A stretch of 10,565 nucleotides of DNA from Bog-752 sp963799395 (GTDB lineage: Bacteria; Actinomycetota; Thermoleophilia; UBA2241). Location: assembly GCA_963799395.1 (NCBI GenBank), contig CAWCWZ010000028.1, positions 1 through 10,565 of the forward strand, given 5' to 3'. Below the pieces are notes generated by a model that was not told where the DNA came from, made no database searches, and saw only the letters and a list, made by a program, of their open reading frames with translations. Shown piece by piece: positions 1 through 6,420 of this stretch. The position numbers and the translations under genes are program-made. Within the stretch, counting starts at the first letter, position 1. Each line of letters starts with the position of its first letter.

Positions 1-618
1 GATTGACCGAGCTGCACCGCCCGGCGATCGCCGGGGCGACGCTCGTCGCCAACCCCGGCTGCTACCCGACCGCCGCGCTGCTGGCCCTGGCGCCGCTCGC
101 TCCGCTGGGGCTGCTCGACGTCGTGATCGACGCCAAGTCGGGGGTCAGCGGCGCCGGCAAGGCACCGAGTGAACGGACGCACTTCTGCCAGCGTCGCGGG
201 CGACCTGGTCGCCTACGCGCTCGGCGGGCACCGGCACTACCCTGAGATCGTCGGCGGTCTCGCCGCGCTCGCCGCCACGCCCACGGTCACGTTCGTGCCT
301 CATCTCATGCCGGTCGCGCGCGGCATCGTCGAGACGATCTACGTGCGCGCCGCTCGGCTGCCGACGGCAGTGGCGTTGCGCGCCCTTTATGACGAGGCCT
401 ACGCCGGCGAACGGTTCGTGAGCGTCGCCGGCGCGCCGCCCGAGCTCAAGGACGTGGTCGGCACGAACGGCTGTCGCATCTTCGCCACAGTGGACGCGCC
501 GGCCCGGCGCGTGATCCTGGTCGCGGCCATCGACAACCTCATGAAGGGGGCGGCCGGTCAGGCGGTCCAGAACCTGAACCTCATGGCCGGCTTTCCCGAG
601 GACTGGGGGCTCTCATGA
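1..618 (+). CDS. argC: N-acetyl-gamma-glutamyl-phosphate reductase, 5' end cut by the window and interrupted by an apparent frameshift
   Basis: ArgC carries out the NADPH-dependent reduction of N-acetylglutamyl phosphate to N-acetylglutamate semialdehyde, the third step of arginine synthesis, in the cytoplasm. The window opens inside the gene. The frame starting at base 3 reads LTELHRPAIAG, then the active-site motif NPGCYPT with the catalytic cysteine codon at 60-62, then DAKSGVSGAGKAP and THFC. Family similarity then continues one base forward in the frame ≡1 mod 3, with VAGDLVAYALGGHRHYPEI (catalytic-type His codon at 229-231), PHLMPVARGI, and the C-terminal VGTNGCRI and DNLMKGAAGQAVQNLN. 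The switch lies at about 186-192 and fits one extra base; dropping C192 gives THFCQVAGD, close to the family consensus. The stop at 616-618 overlaps the argJ ATG. The gene identity is secure. Whether the break is real or a sequencing error cannot be told from the sequence. Confidence 0.93.
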
Positions 619-1955
619 CGGTGCGCTGCAAGCCCGCGATCTCGCGCAAGGGCGTGTCGTCGGCCATGACGCTGCCGCTGAACGGCTGCGGCCCGACGGA
701 CCTGCTGCCGCCGAGCCGCTTCGTGACGCTGCCGGAGGGGGTCGAGCAGGCCGGCGGCTCGGTGACCCATCCCCGTGGCTTCAAGGCAGCCGGTCTGCAC
801 GCCGGCCTCAAGAGGAGCGGCAAGCGCGATGTCGGGGTCCTCTGCTCGGCCGTGCCGTGCTCGTCGGCGGTCCTGTTCACCACGAACGCCGCAGCGGCGG
901 CGCCGGTGCGTCTCACGCGCGGCTCGTCGTCGTGCGAGCGGCTGCGCGGCGTGGTCGTGAACTCGGGCAACGCCAACGCCTGCACCGGCAAGCGGGGGCT
1001 CGGCGACGCGGCGCGCATGCGCCGCGTCGCCGCCGACGCCCTCGGCCTCTATCCCGAAGAGGTCGCCGTGGCCTCGACCGGCGTGATCGGCGTGCCGCTG
1101 CCGATCGAGCCCATCGTGGCCGGCATCGACGCGGCGGCGAAAGCGCTCTCCGCGACCGGCGGCCCCGACTTCGCCGCCGCCATCCGCACCACGGATCGCA
1201 CGCCCAAGGCCGGTGCCCTCACGCTGCATCTCGACGGCCCCGGCGCCGAGGTGCGGATCGGCCTCGCCGCCAAGGGCGCGGGCATGATCTCGCCGCGCAT
1301 GGCGACCACGCTGTGCTTCGTGACCACCGACGCGATCATCCCCCAGCCGGCGCTCGACGACCTTGTGCGCCGGGTCGTCGCGCGCACCTTCAACAGCGTC
1401 ACCGTCGACGGCCAGCAGTCGACCAACGACATGGTCCTCTGTCTGGCCAACGGCGCCTCGGGCGTGGCGGTGACCGGTCCGGCGCTCTCCGTCTTCGAGC
1501 AGGCGCTCGAGGCCGCCATGCTGTCGCTGGCGGTGGCCCTGGTGGGCGACGGCGAGGGCTCGACGAGAACCGTTCGTCTGACTGTGGGCGGCGCCTGGGA
1601 CGACGACGAGGCCGCCGCCGTGGCCCGCTCGGTCGGCGATTCGCCGCTGGTCAAGGCGGCGTTCTTCGGCGCCGACCCGAACTGGGGTCGCATCGTGCAG
1701 GCGGCCGGGCAGGTCGTGGCCGCGAGCGACGGCGCGCGGTTTCGCGTCGAGGTCGCCTACGGCGACGTCGAGGTCGTGCGCGACGGCGAGCCGGTCGAGC
1801 TCGGCGCGGCCCAGCATCGCGCCCTCTCGGTCCTCATGGCCGAGCCCGAGATCGACCTGCGCCTCACGTTGCATCGGGGGCCCGGCGCCGCGACCATCTA
1901 CTTCAGCGACCTGAGCCACGAGTACGTGTCCGTCAACTCCGAGAGCACGAGCTAG
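615..1955 (+). CDS. argJ: Glutamate N-acetyltransferase / ornithine acetyltransferase (ArgJ)
   Basis: ArgJ moves the acetyl group from N-acetylornithine to glutamate, recycling acetate in the cyclic arginine pathway; some members also use acetyl-CoA to make acetylglutamate. The proenzyme cleaves itself into two chains at an Ala-Thr bond. Here the site is in KGAGMISPRMATTL, with Ala230 and the nucleophilic Thr231 if translation starts at 615. Other family signatures are RGFKAAGLHAGLKRSG near residues 53-68, VVNSGNANACTG, STGVIGVPLP, NSVTVDGQQSTND, GDGEGSTRTV, FGADPNWGRI and the C-terminal YFSDLSHEYVSVN. The ATG at 615 overlaps the argC stop as ATGA, which suggests translational coupling. It gives about 35 residues of unrecognised sequence before the usual ArgJ start region, so the in-frame ATG at 666 or GTG at 723 could be the true start. 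No Shine-Dalgarno sequence clearly favours one. Confidence 0.96.
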   Translation: MTVRCKPAISRKGVSSAMTLPLNGCGPTDLLPPSRFVTLPEGVEQAGGSVTHPRGFKAAGLHAGLKRSGKRDVGVLCSAVPCSSAVLFTTNAAAAAPVRLTRGSSSCERLRGVVVNSGNANACTGKRGLGDAARMRRVAADALGLYPEEVAVASTGVIGVPLPIEPIVAGIDAAAKALSATGGPDFAAAIRTTDRTPKAGALTLHLDGPGAEVRIGLAAKGAGMISPRMATTLCFVTTDAIIPQPALDDLVRRVVARTFNSVTVDGQQSTNDMVLCLANGASGVAVTGPALSVFEQALEAAMLSLAVALVGDGEGSTRTVRLTVGGAWDDDEAAAVARSVGDSPLVKAAFFGADPNWGRIVQAAGQVVAASDGARFRVEVAYGDVEVVRDGEPVELGAAQHRALSVLMAEPEIDLRLTLHRGPGAATIYFSDLSHEYVSVNSESTS

Positions 1956-1968
1956 CGAGGTGGAGACC

Positions 1969-2842
1969 ATGACCGCACACCACCAGAGGACCGTCCAGAC
2001 CCTGGTCGAGGCGCTGCCCTACATCCGGCGCTTTCGGGCGCGACGATGGTGGTCAAGTACGGCGGCGCCGCCATGACCTCGGCGCAGCTCGCCGAGCAGT
2101 TCGCCAAGGACATCGTGCTGCTCAAGCTGGTCGGCATGCGGCCCATCATCGTCCACGGCGGAGGTCCCGAGATCACCCGGCAGATGGGCCGGCTCGGCCT
2201 GGAGCCGGTGTTCGTCGACGGTCAGCGCGTGACCGACGCGGCGACCCTCGAGGTCGCTGGCATGGTCCTGGCCGGCAAGGTCAACAAGGACATCGTCGGC
2301 TTGATCAACACGCACGGCGGCACCGCCGTGGGCCTGTCGGGCAGGACGGCCGGCTGATCCGCGCCCAGGTCAAGGAGCACCGCGACCTCGAGGGCAACGT
2401 GCTCGACCTGGGCTTCGTCGGTTCGGTCAGGAGCATCGACACGACGGTGCTCGACCTTCTGGCCGACGAGATGATCCCCGTCGTGGCCAGCGTCGGCGCC
2501 GACGACGACGGCCAGGTCTTCAACATCAACGCCGACACGGTGGCCGGCGAGCTCGCCACCGCGGCTCACGCCGAGAAGATCGTGTTTCTGACCGACGTGG
2601 GCGGGATCCTCGAAGACGACGGCTTCGAGCAGGCAGTCGTGAGCGTCTGCGACCTTGCCTACCTGGGCGCGCTCCAGGGCGCCGGCAAGATCACCGGCGG
2701 CATGCTGCCCAAGGTGGCGGCCGTGCGGCGGGCGCTCGAAGGCGGCGTGGCGAGCGCCCACATCGTCGACGGGCGCGTCGAGCACGCCGTACTGCTCGAG
2801 GTGCTCACCGACGCGGGCTGCGGCACCAAGGTGACGCCGTGA
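1969..2842 (+). CDS. argB: Acetylglutamate kinase, with two apparent 1-base deletions
   Basis: ArgB phosphorylates N-acetylglutamate with ATP, the second and usually controlled step of arginine synthesis. The ATG at 1969 follows a good ribosome binding site (AGGTGGAG, 1958-1965). The first frame reads through TLVEALPYIRRFR. After a missing base in the GGG at 2036-2038 the next frame gives MVVKYGGAAM, IIVHGGGPEI and RVTDAATLEVAGMVL. After a second missing base at about 2343-2345 (GLSG, then DGRLIRAQVKEHR) the third frame gives FNINADTVAGELA, KIVFLTDVGGIL, ITGGMLPK and the C-terminal LLEVLTDAGCGTKVTP. Restoring two bases gives 291 residues, the normal family length, so nothing else is missing. 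The N-terminal helix ending in ALPYIRRF and the C-terminal TDAGxGTKV are typical of hexameric, arginine-inhibited kinases, so feedback inhibition is inferred. As written the gene would not give a working enzyme. Confidence 0.93.
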
Positions 2843-2964
2843 GTCGCGGTCTCGCCGCGGCGCGCGCGCGCACCCGCCGCCCGCCGCGCGCCCGCCGCGC
2901 GCGTCGACCTCTCCATCGCTGGCTGCGAGCCGACCGTGTCCGGCGCCCCAGCGGTCTTGTATAG
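2839..2964 (+). other. Arginine-rich 41-codon reading frame in the argB-argR junction (doubtful)
   Basis: A GTG at 2839 overlaps the argB stop (GTGA) and opens a frame of 41 codons ending at TAG 2962-2964. I count 15 arginine codons (CGC, CGT, CGA and CGG), with arginine pairs at residues 13-14, 19-20, 22-23 and 35-36. An arginine-rich short peptide just before argR recalls an attenuation leader. However, the underlying DNA is a CG-rich low-complexity tract in which any frame is rich in Arg, Ala and Pro. I see no U-tract terminator and no separate ribosome binding site. It is listed because of position and composition, not because it looks like a proven gene. Confidence 0.13.
2881..2902 (+). 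repeat. Two tandem copies of an 11-bp GC repeat
   Basis: CCGCCGCGCGC occurs at 2881-2891 and again at 2892-2902. It lies in a longer run of C and G from about 2854 to 2903 between argB and argR. The tract could fold into several GC hairpins, but there is no following T-run, so I do not call a terminator. It may be slippage-prone sequence left after loss of genes at this site. Confidence 0.6.
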
Positions 2965-2971
2965 TATGCAT
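2957..2971 (+). promoter_or_regulatory. Candidate ARG box (ArgR operator) upstream of argR
   Basis: The sequence TTGTATAGTATGCAT is a near-palindrome: arms TGTAT and ATGCA around AGT pair in four of five positions. It resembles the TGNAT-type half sites of known ARG boxes (TTGCAT...ATGCAA in actinobacteria). It is in a small AT-rich island within otherwise very GC-rich DNA, 64 bases before the proposed argR start, and contains the -10-like hexamer. Negative autoregulation of argR is inferred from this placement. A single short box is weak evidence. Confidence 0.45.
2960..2965 (+). promoter_or_regulatory. argR: Candidate -10 element of an argR promoter
   Basis: TATAGT matches the bacterial -10 consensus TATAAT at five of six positions. 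The hexamer 17 bases upstream (2937-2942, TGTCCG) is a poor -35, so the promoter may be weak or activator-dependent. It would start transcription near 2972 and leave a leader of about 60 bases before argR. Confidence 0.4.
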
Positions 2972-2978
2972 GACATGC
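2968..2978 (+). repeat. Perfect 11-bp palindrome GCATGACATGC
   Basis: GCATG and CATGC are exact inverted arms around a single A. The palindrome overlaps the right edge of the candidate ARG box, and another TGCAT half site follows at 2980-2984. Together these suggest more than one ArgR half site in this island. The spacing does not match the standard paired boxes exactly, so its role is uncertain. Confidence 0.4.
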
Positions 2979-3023
2979 CTGCATCATCGGGGGCTCGCCG
3001 GCCGCAGCCGGCCGGCGGCGGAC

Positions 3024-3030
3024 AGGTGGG
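3024..3030 (+). promoter_or_regulatory. argR: Ribosome binding site that favours the 3035 start of argR
   Basis: AGGTGGG lies 4 bases before the ATG at 3035. The in-frame GTG at 2936 has no such site and lies upstream of the candidate promoter, so the inner start is preferred. Confidence 0.6.
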
Positions 3031-3034
3031 GGAG

Positions 3035-3529
3035 ATGACGACACCCGAAGCCAGGTACAAGCACAAGGCCGTGAGCAAGATGGAGCGTCACAGGCTGATC
3101 CAGGCCGTGATCATGCAGCGCGAGGTCGCCACGCAGCGCGAGCTCGTCCACGCCCTCGACTCCCTGGGCTGCGAGGTCACGCAGGCGACGGTCTCGCGCG
3201 ACATCCGCGAGCTCGACCTGCAGAAGGTGCGCACGCATCTCGGCCGGGCCAAGTACGTGCTGTCGAGCCGCGAGCGCCCCAAAGACCCCGAGCAGGCCGC
3301 CGGCCACGTGCTGCGCGACTTCGCCCGCTCCACCGCCGTCGCCCAGAACCTGGTCGTGGTGCGCTGCGAGATCGGCACGGCGTCCACGGTGGCCCGCCAG
3401 ATCGACAACCTGAACCACTCGGACATCGTCGGCACGCTGGCCGGTGACGACACCTTCGTCATCATCCTCAAAGACGGCGGCACCGCCGCCGAGATGCAGC
3501 GCTACGTCGATCGTCTCCGAGAGGCCTAG
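3035..3529 (+). CDS. argR: Arginine repressor ArgR
   Basis: ArgR is a hexameric DNA-binding protein that senses L-arginine and controls arginine biosynthetic and sometimes catabolic genes. With the ATG at 3035 it has 164 residues, close to the usual 150-165. The N-terminal winged-helix domain spans about residues 17-75 and contains TQRELVHAL and the recognition helix TQATVSRDIREL with the hallmark Ser54-Arg55. A linker (about 78-90) leads to the C-terminal oligomerisation and arginine-binding domain, with NLVVVRCEIGTASTVA and the conserved GTLAGDDT (Gly137-Asp138-Asp139-Thr140). The gene lies between argB and argG with its own candidate promoter and ARG box, so it could repress itself and the arg genes. 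A longer reading from 2936 adds 33 residues unlike the family and would run through the operator. Confidence 0.95.
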   Translation: MTTPEARYKHKAVSKMERHRLIQAVIMQREVATQRELVHALDSLGCEVTQATVSRDIRELDLQKVRTHLGRAKYVLSSRERPKDPEQAAGHVLRDFARSTAVAQNLVVVRCEIGTASTVARQIDNLNHSDIVGTLAGDDTFVIILKDGGTAAEMQRYVDRLREA

Positions 3530-3670
3530 CGCGCAGGCACCCTCTCGCGCGCACGCCAGCCGGTCCGCCGTGCCCGTCGTACCGCGTGGCGCCGGGGCGG
3601 TGGCTTGACGGCCGCCGCCGCGGCGCTCACGGCCGACGCTCGAGCCGGCCGACCGTCCATTCGCACGTCA

Positions 3671-3689
3671 AATCTCGCATCGCGAGCTT
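3671..3689 (+). repeat. Palindrome CTCGC-ATC-GCGAG just before the argG ribosome binding site
   Basis: CTCGC (3674-3678) and GCGAG (3682-3686) are perfect inverted arms around ATC. The flanking AA (3671-3672) and TT (3688-3689) also pair across one mismatch. It ends two bases before the Shine-Dalgarno region of argG, so in RNA it could form a small hairpin next to it, or in DNA act as an operator. It does not resemble an ARG box. The rest of the 175-base argR-argG spacer (3530-3704) holds only GC-rich sequence; TTGACG at 3605-3610 looks like a -35 but has no matching -10. Confidence 0.4.
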
Positions 3690-3690
3690 C

Positions 3691-3697
3691 GAAAGGA
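3691..3697 (+). promoter_or_regulatory. argG: Ribosome binding site of argG
   Basis: GAAAGGA lies 7 bases before the GTG at 3705 and supports this GTG as the start. The start places TENKTVVLAYSGG at the N terminus, as expected for the family. Confidence 0.7.
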
Positions 3698-3704
3698 ACG
3701 ACCA

Positions 3705-4958
3705 GTGACAGAGAACAAGACCGTCGTCCTCGCCTACTCCGGCGGCCTCGACACCTCGGCTCTCATCCCCTGGCTGCAGGAGAAGTACGGCTACCAGGTG
3801 GTCGCCTGCCTCGTCGACCTCGGCCGCGTCAAGGACGTGCCCGGCATCATGGCCCGCGCCGAGGCGGCCGGCGCCGTCGCCGCCGTCGCTGTCGACGCCA
3901 AGGAGGAGTTCGCCGAGCACCACTGCCTGCCGGCCCTCATGGCCAACGCGCTCTACGAAGACAAGTACCCGCTGTCGACGGCCATCGGCCGGCCGCTGAT
4001 CGCCAAGAAGCTGGTCGAGACGGCTCATCGCTACGATGCCCAGGCGGTCGCCCACGGGTGCACCGGCAAGGGCAACGACCAGGTGCGCATCGACATCGGC
4101 GTGCGGGCCCTCGACCCGACCCTGGCGATCGTCGCGCCGGCGCGGGGCGCCGACTGGCCGAGCCGTGAGGAGCTGCTCGACTACGTGGCCGCCCACGACA
4201 TCCCCATCAATCTCACCAAGAAGGCCCCCTACTCCATCGACGAGAACCTCTGGGGGCGCAGCAACGAATGCGGCGTGCTCGAAGACCCCTGGGTGGCGCC
4301 GCCCGAGGACGCCTTTCAGTTCGTCAAGGCGGTCGCCGACGCGCCCGACGAGCCCCAGCATGTCGTGGTCAGCTTCGAAAAGGGCAAGCCGGTGGCGCTC
4401 GACGGCGTGGCGATGGGCATGGTCGAGCTGATCGAGACCATCGACGGCATCGGTAACGCGCACGGCTTCGGGCGCGTCGACATGATCGAGAACCGCCTCG
4501 TCGGTATCAAGAGCCGCGAGGTCTACGAGGTGGCCGGCTCGCTCGCCCTCATCACCGCCCACCGCGAGCTCGAGGACCTCGTGCTCACCCGCGACCTGCT
4601 GCACTTCAAGCGCACCATCGAGAGCAAGCTCGCCGACATGATCTACGAGGGCCAGTGGTTCGATCCGCTGACCGAGGCCTGCAAGGCGTTCCTGTTCCAG
4701 AGCCAGGAGCGCGTCACCGGCGACGTCCGCCTCAGGTTCCACAAGGGCGGCTGCGTACCCGACGGCCGGCGCAGCGACTTCTCGCTGTACAGTTACAAGC
4801 TCGCCACCTACACCACCGAGGACGAGTTCTCGCACACGGCGGCGGCCGGCTTCATCGAGCTGTGGGGCCTGCCGATCGAGGTGTGGGCGCGCGTCGGCAA
4901 GGAACACGAGCTCATGCACGAGCTCGACGTCGACGACGACGTGGGCGCGCCGGCGTGA
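3705..4958 (+). CDS. argG: Argininosuccinate synthase
   Basis: ArgG joins citrulline and aspartate using ATP, through a citrullyl-AMP intermediate, to give argininosuccinate, AMP and pyrophosphate in the cytoplasm. The 417-residue product has the usual family length. The ATP-pyrophosphatase loop AYSGGLDTS is at residues 10-18. GCTGKGNDQVR, starting at residue 118, forms part of the nucleotide and citrulline site. APYSIDENLWGRS and EVYEVAGSLALITAHREL are further family signatures, and SDFSLYSYKLATYTTEDEF is near the C terminus. The GTG start follows a clear Shine-Dalgarno sequence. The gene is 175 bases after argR and 68 bases before argH. Its reading frame is intact, unlike argC and argB. Confidence 0.98.
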   Translation: MTENKTVVLAYSGGLDTSALIPWLQEKYGYQVVACLVDLGRVKDVPGIMARAEAAGAVAAVAVDAKEEFAEHHCLPALMANALYEDKYPLSTAIGRPLIAKKLVETAHRYDAQAVAHGCTGKGNDQVRIDIGVRALDPTLAIVAPARGADWPSREELLDYVAAHDIPINLTKKAPYSIDENLWGRSNECGVLEDPWVAPPEDAFQFVKAVADAPDEPQHVVVSFEKGKPVALDGVAMGMVELIETIDGIGNAHGFGRVDMIENRLVGIKSREVYEVAGSLALITAHRELEDLVLTRDLLHFKRTIESKLADMIYEGQWFDPLTEACKAFLFQSQERVTGDVRLRFHKGGCVPDGRRSDFSLYSYKLATYTTEDEFSHTAAAGFIELWGLPIEVWARVGKEHELMHELDVDDDVGAPA

Positions 4959-5026
4959 CGGGTCGTCGGGTACATGTCGGCATGGCGGTGAGCTCGCGAT
5001 GACGAGACGGCCGTGAGGGAGAGACG

Positions 5027-6400
5027 ATGAGCAAGGCCCGGTCGGGACGGTTCGCGGGCGAGCGTTCGGCGGCGTTCGTCGCCCTGAACTCGTCGCTCGC
5101 GCTCGACTGGCGACTGTGGCCCGAAGACATCGAGGGATCGGTGGCGCACGCTCGCGCGCTGCGGCGCACGGGCGTGGTCACCGACCCCGACCTGAGCGCG
5201 ATCGAGGAGGGCCTCGCCCACGTGGCGGGCGAGATCGAATCGGGCGCCTTCGTGCCCCGCGACGACGACGAAGACGTCCACATGGCGATCGAGAGGCGTC
5301 TGACCGAGCTGGTCGGCGCGCCGGCGGCCAAGCTCCACACGGGGCGCAGCCGCAACGACCAGGTGGTGACCGATGTGCGGCTCCACCTGCGCCGCGTGAT
5401 CGAGGGTCAGCGCGAGACCCTGCGTGATCTTCAGAAGCTGCTGCTCGCCCGGGCCGAGCCGCACCTCGAGACGGTCCTGCCCGCCTACACGCACCTGCAG
5501 CGGGCCCAGGTGACGTCGCTGGCTCACCACCTGCTCGCCTGGTTCTGGATGCTGGAGCGCGACCGCGACAGGTTCGCCGTGGCGCTCGACGGCTGCCTCG
5601 AGCTGCCGCTCGGCGCCGGCGCGGCGGCCGGCCTGAACTACGACATCGACCGCGCCGCCGTGGCCGCCGCGCTCGGCTTCGAACGGATCTCACCCAACTC
5701 GCTCGACGCCGTCGCCGACCGCGACTTCGCCTGCGACTATCTGGCGGCGGCGGCCACTCTCGCCGCCCACCTCAGCCGGATCGGCGCCGAGATCGTCCTG
5801 TGGGCGACCGCCGAGTTCGGCTTCGTCACCCTGCCCGACGCCGTGAGCGGCGGCTCCAGCATCATGCCGCAGAAGCGCAACCCCGACGCCGCCGAGCTCA
5901 TGCGGGCGGCCGGTCCGCGGGTGGCCGCCGACCTGCAGGGGCTGCTGGCCACCCAGCACGGCCTGCCGCTTGCCTACAACACCGACCTGCGCGAAGACAA
6001 GCGCTACCTGTTCGACGCCGTCGACTGCCTCCAGGCGCTCCTGCCGGTCGTGGCCGAGCTGCTGGCCGGTGTGACGTTCGACGCGGGGCGCATGGCGGCG
6101 GCCTGCGGCTCGTTTCTCATGGCCACCGACGTGGCCGACGAGCTCGTGGCCCGTGGCCTGCCGTTCCGCGAGGCCCACCACGTCACCGGCGCCTTGGTGC
6201 GTCGCTGCCTCGAGAAGGGCTGCGAGTTCGGCGAGCTGTCGCTCGATGAGCTCACGGCCCTCTCGCCGGCGCTGGCCGCCGGCGTCGGCGGCCTCGTCGA
6301 CGCGCAACGCTCGCTGGCCGCCAAGGTGAGCGCCGGCGGCTCGGCGCCCGCGCGGGTACGCGAGCAGCTCGCCCTCGCCCGCGAGGCGCTCGAGAGCTGA
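5027..6400 (+). CDS. argH: Argininosuccinate lyase
   Basis: ArgH splits argininosuccinate into arginine and fumarate, the final step of arginine synthesis. It belongs to the fumarase/aspartase superfamily and normally works as a tetramer. The 457-residue product has the three superfamily regions: HTGRSRNDQVVTD near residues 104-116, YTHLQRAQVTSLAHH with the catalytic-type His156, and the signature loop GSSIMPQKRNPD with Ser277-Ser278 and Lys283. DFACDYLAAAATLAAHLSRI and PLAYNTDLREDKRYLFDAVD are also family-like. The ATG follows GAGGGAGA (5015-5022), a good ribosome binding site. It is probably co-transcribed with argG. Confidence 0.98.
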   Translation: MSKARSGRFAGERSAAFVALNSSLALDWRLWPEDIEGSVAHARALRRTGVVTDPDLSAIEEGLAHVAGEIESGAFVPRDDDEDVHMAIERRLTELVGAPAAKLHTGRSRNDQVVTDVRLHLRRVIEGQRETLRDLQKLLLARAEPHLETVLPAYTHLQRAQVTSLAHHLLAWFWMLERDRDRFAVALDGCLELPLGAGAAAGLNYDIDRAAVAAALGFERISPNSLDAVADRDFACDYLAAAATLAAHLSRIGAEIVLWATAEFGFVTLPDAVSGGSSIMPQKRNPDAAELMRAAGPRVAADLQGLLATQHGLPLAYNTDLREDKRYLFDAVDCLQALLPVVAELLAGVTFDAGRMAAACGSFLMATDVADELVARGLPFREAHHVTGALVRRCLEKGCEFGELSLDELTALSPALAAGVGGLVDAQRSLAAKVSAGGSAPARVREQLALAREALES

Positions 6401-6420
6401 CGTCGGACCCCCGGTTACCC

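Noticed and set aside
558..1970. A 470-codon open frame on the minus strand opposite argJ
   Set aside because: It lies exactly opposite a clear ArgJ, has no recognisable motif, and is rich in Arg, Gly, Ala and His, as expected for the antisense of high-GC coding DNA.
2341..2357. Programmed frameshift in argB
   Set aside because: No slippery heptamer or downstream structure is evident, and a second and third indel in argB and argC make error or decay simpler.
2854..2903. Intrinsic terminator between argB and argR
   Set aside because: The CG tract can pair in many ways but has no single dominant stem and no following T-run.
3605..3633. TTGACG as the -35 of an argG promoter
   Set aside because: The hexamer 17 bases downstream (CACGGC) does not resemble a -10 element.
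3627..4919. A 430-codon open frame on the minus strand opposite argG
   Set aside because: Same reason: the plus strand has full ArgG motifs and the antisense product is low-complexity with no family features.
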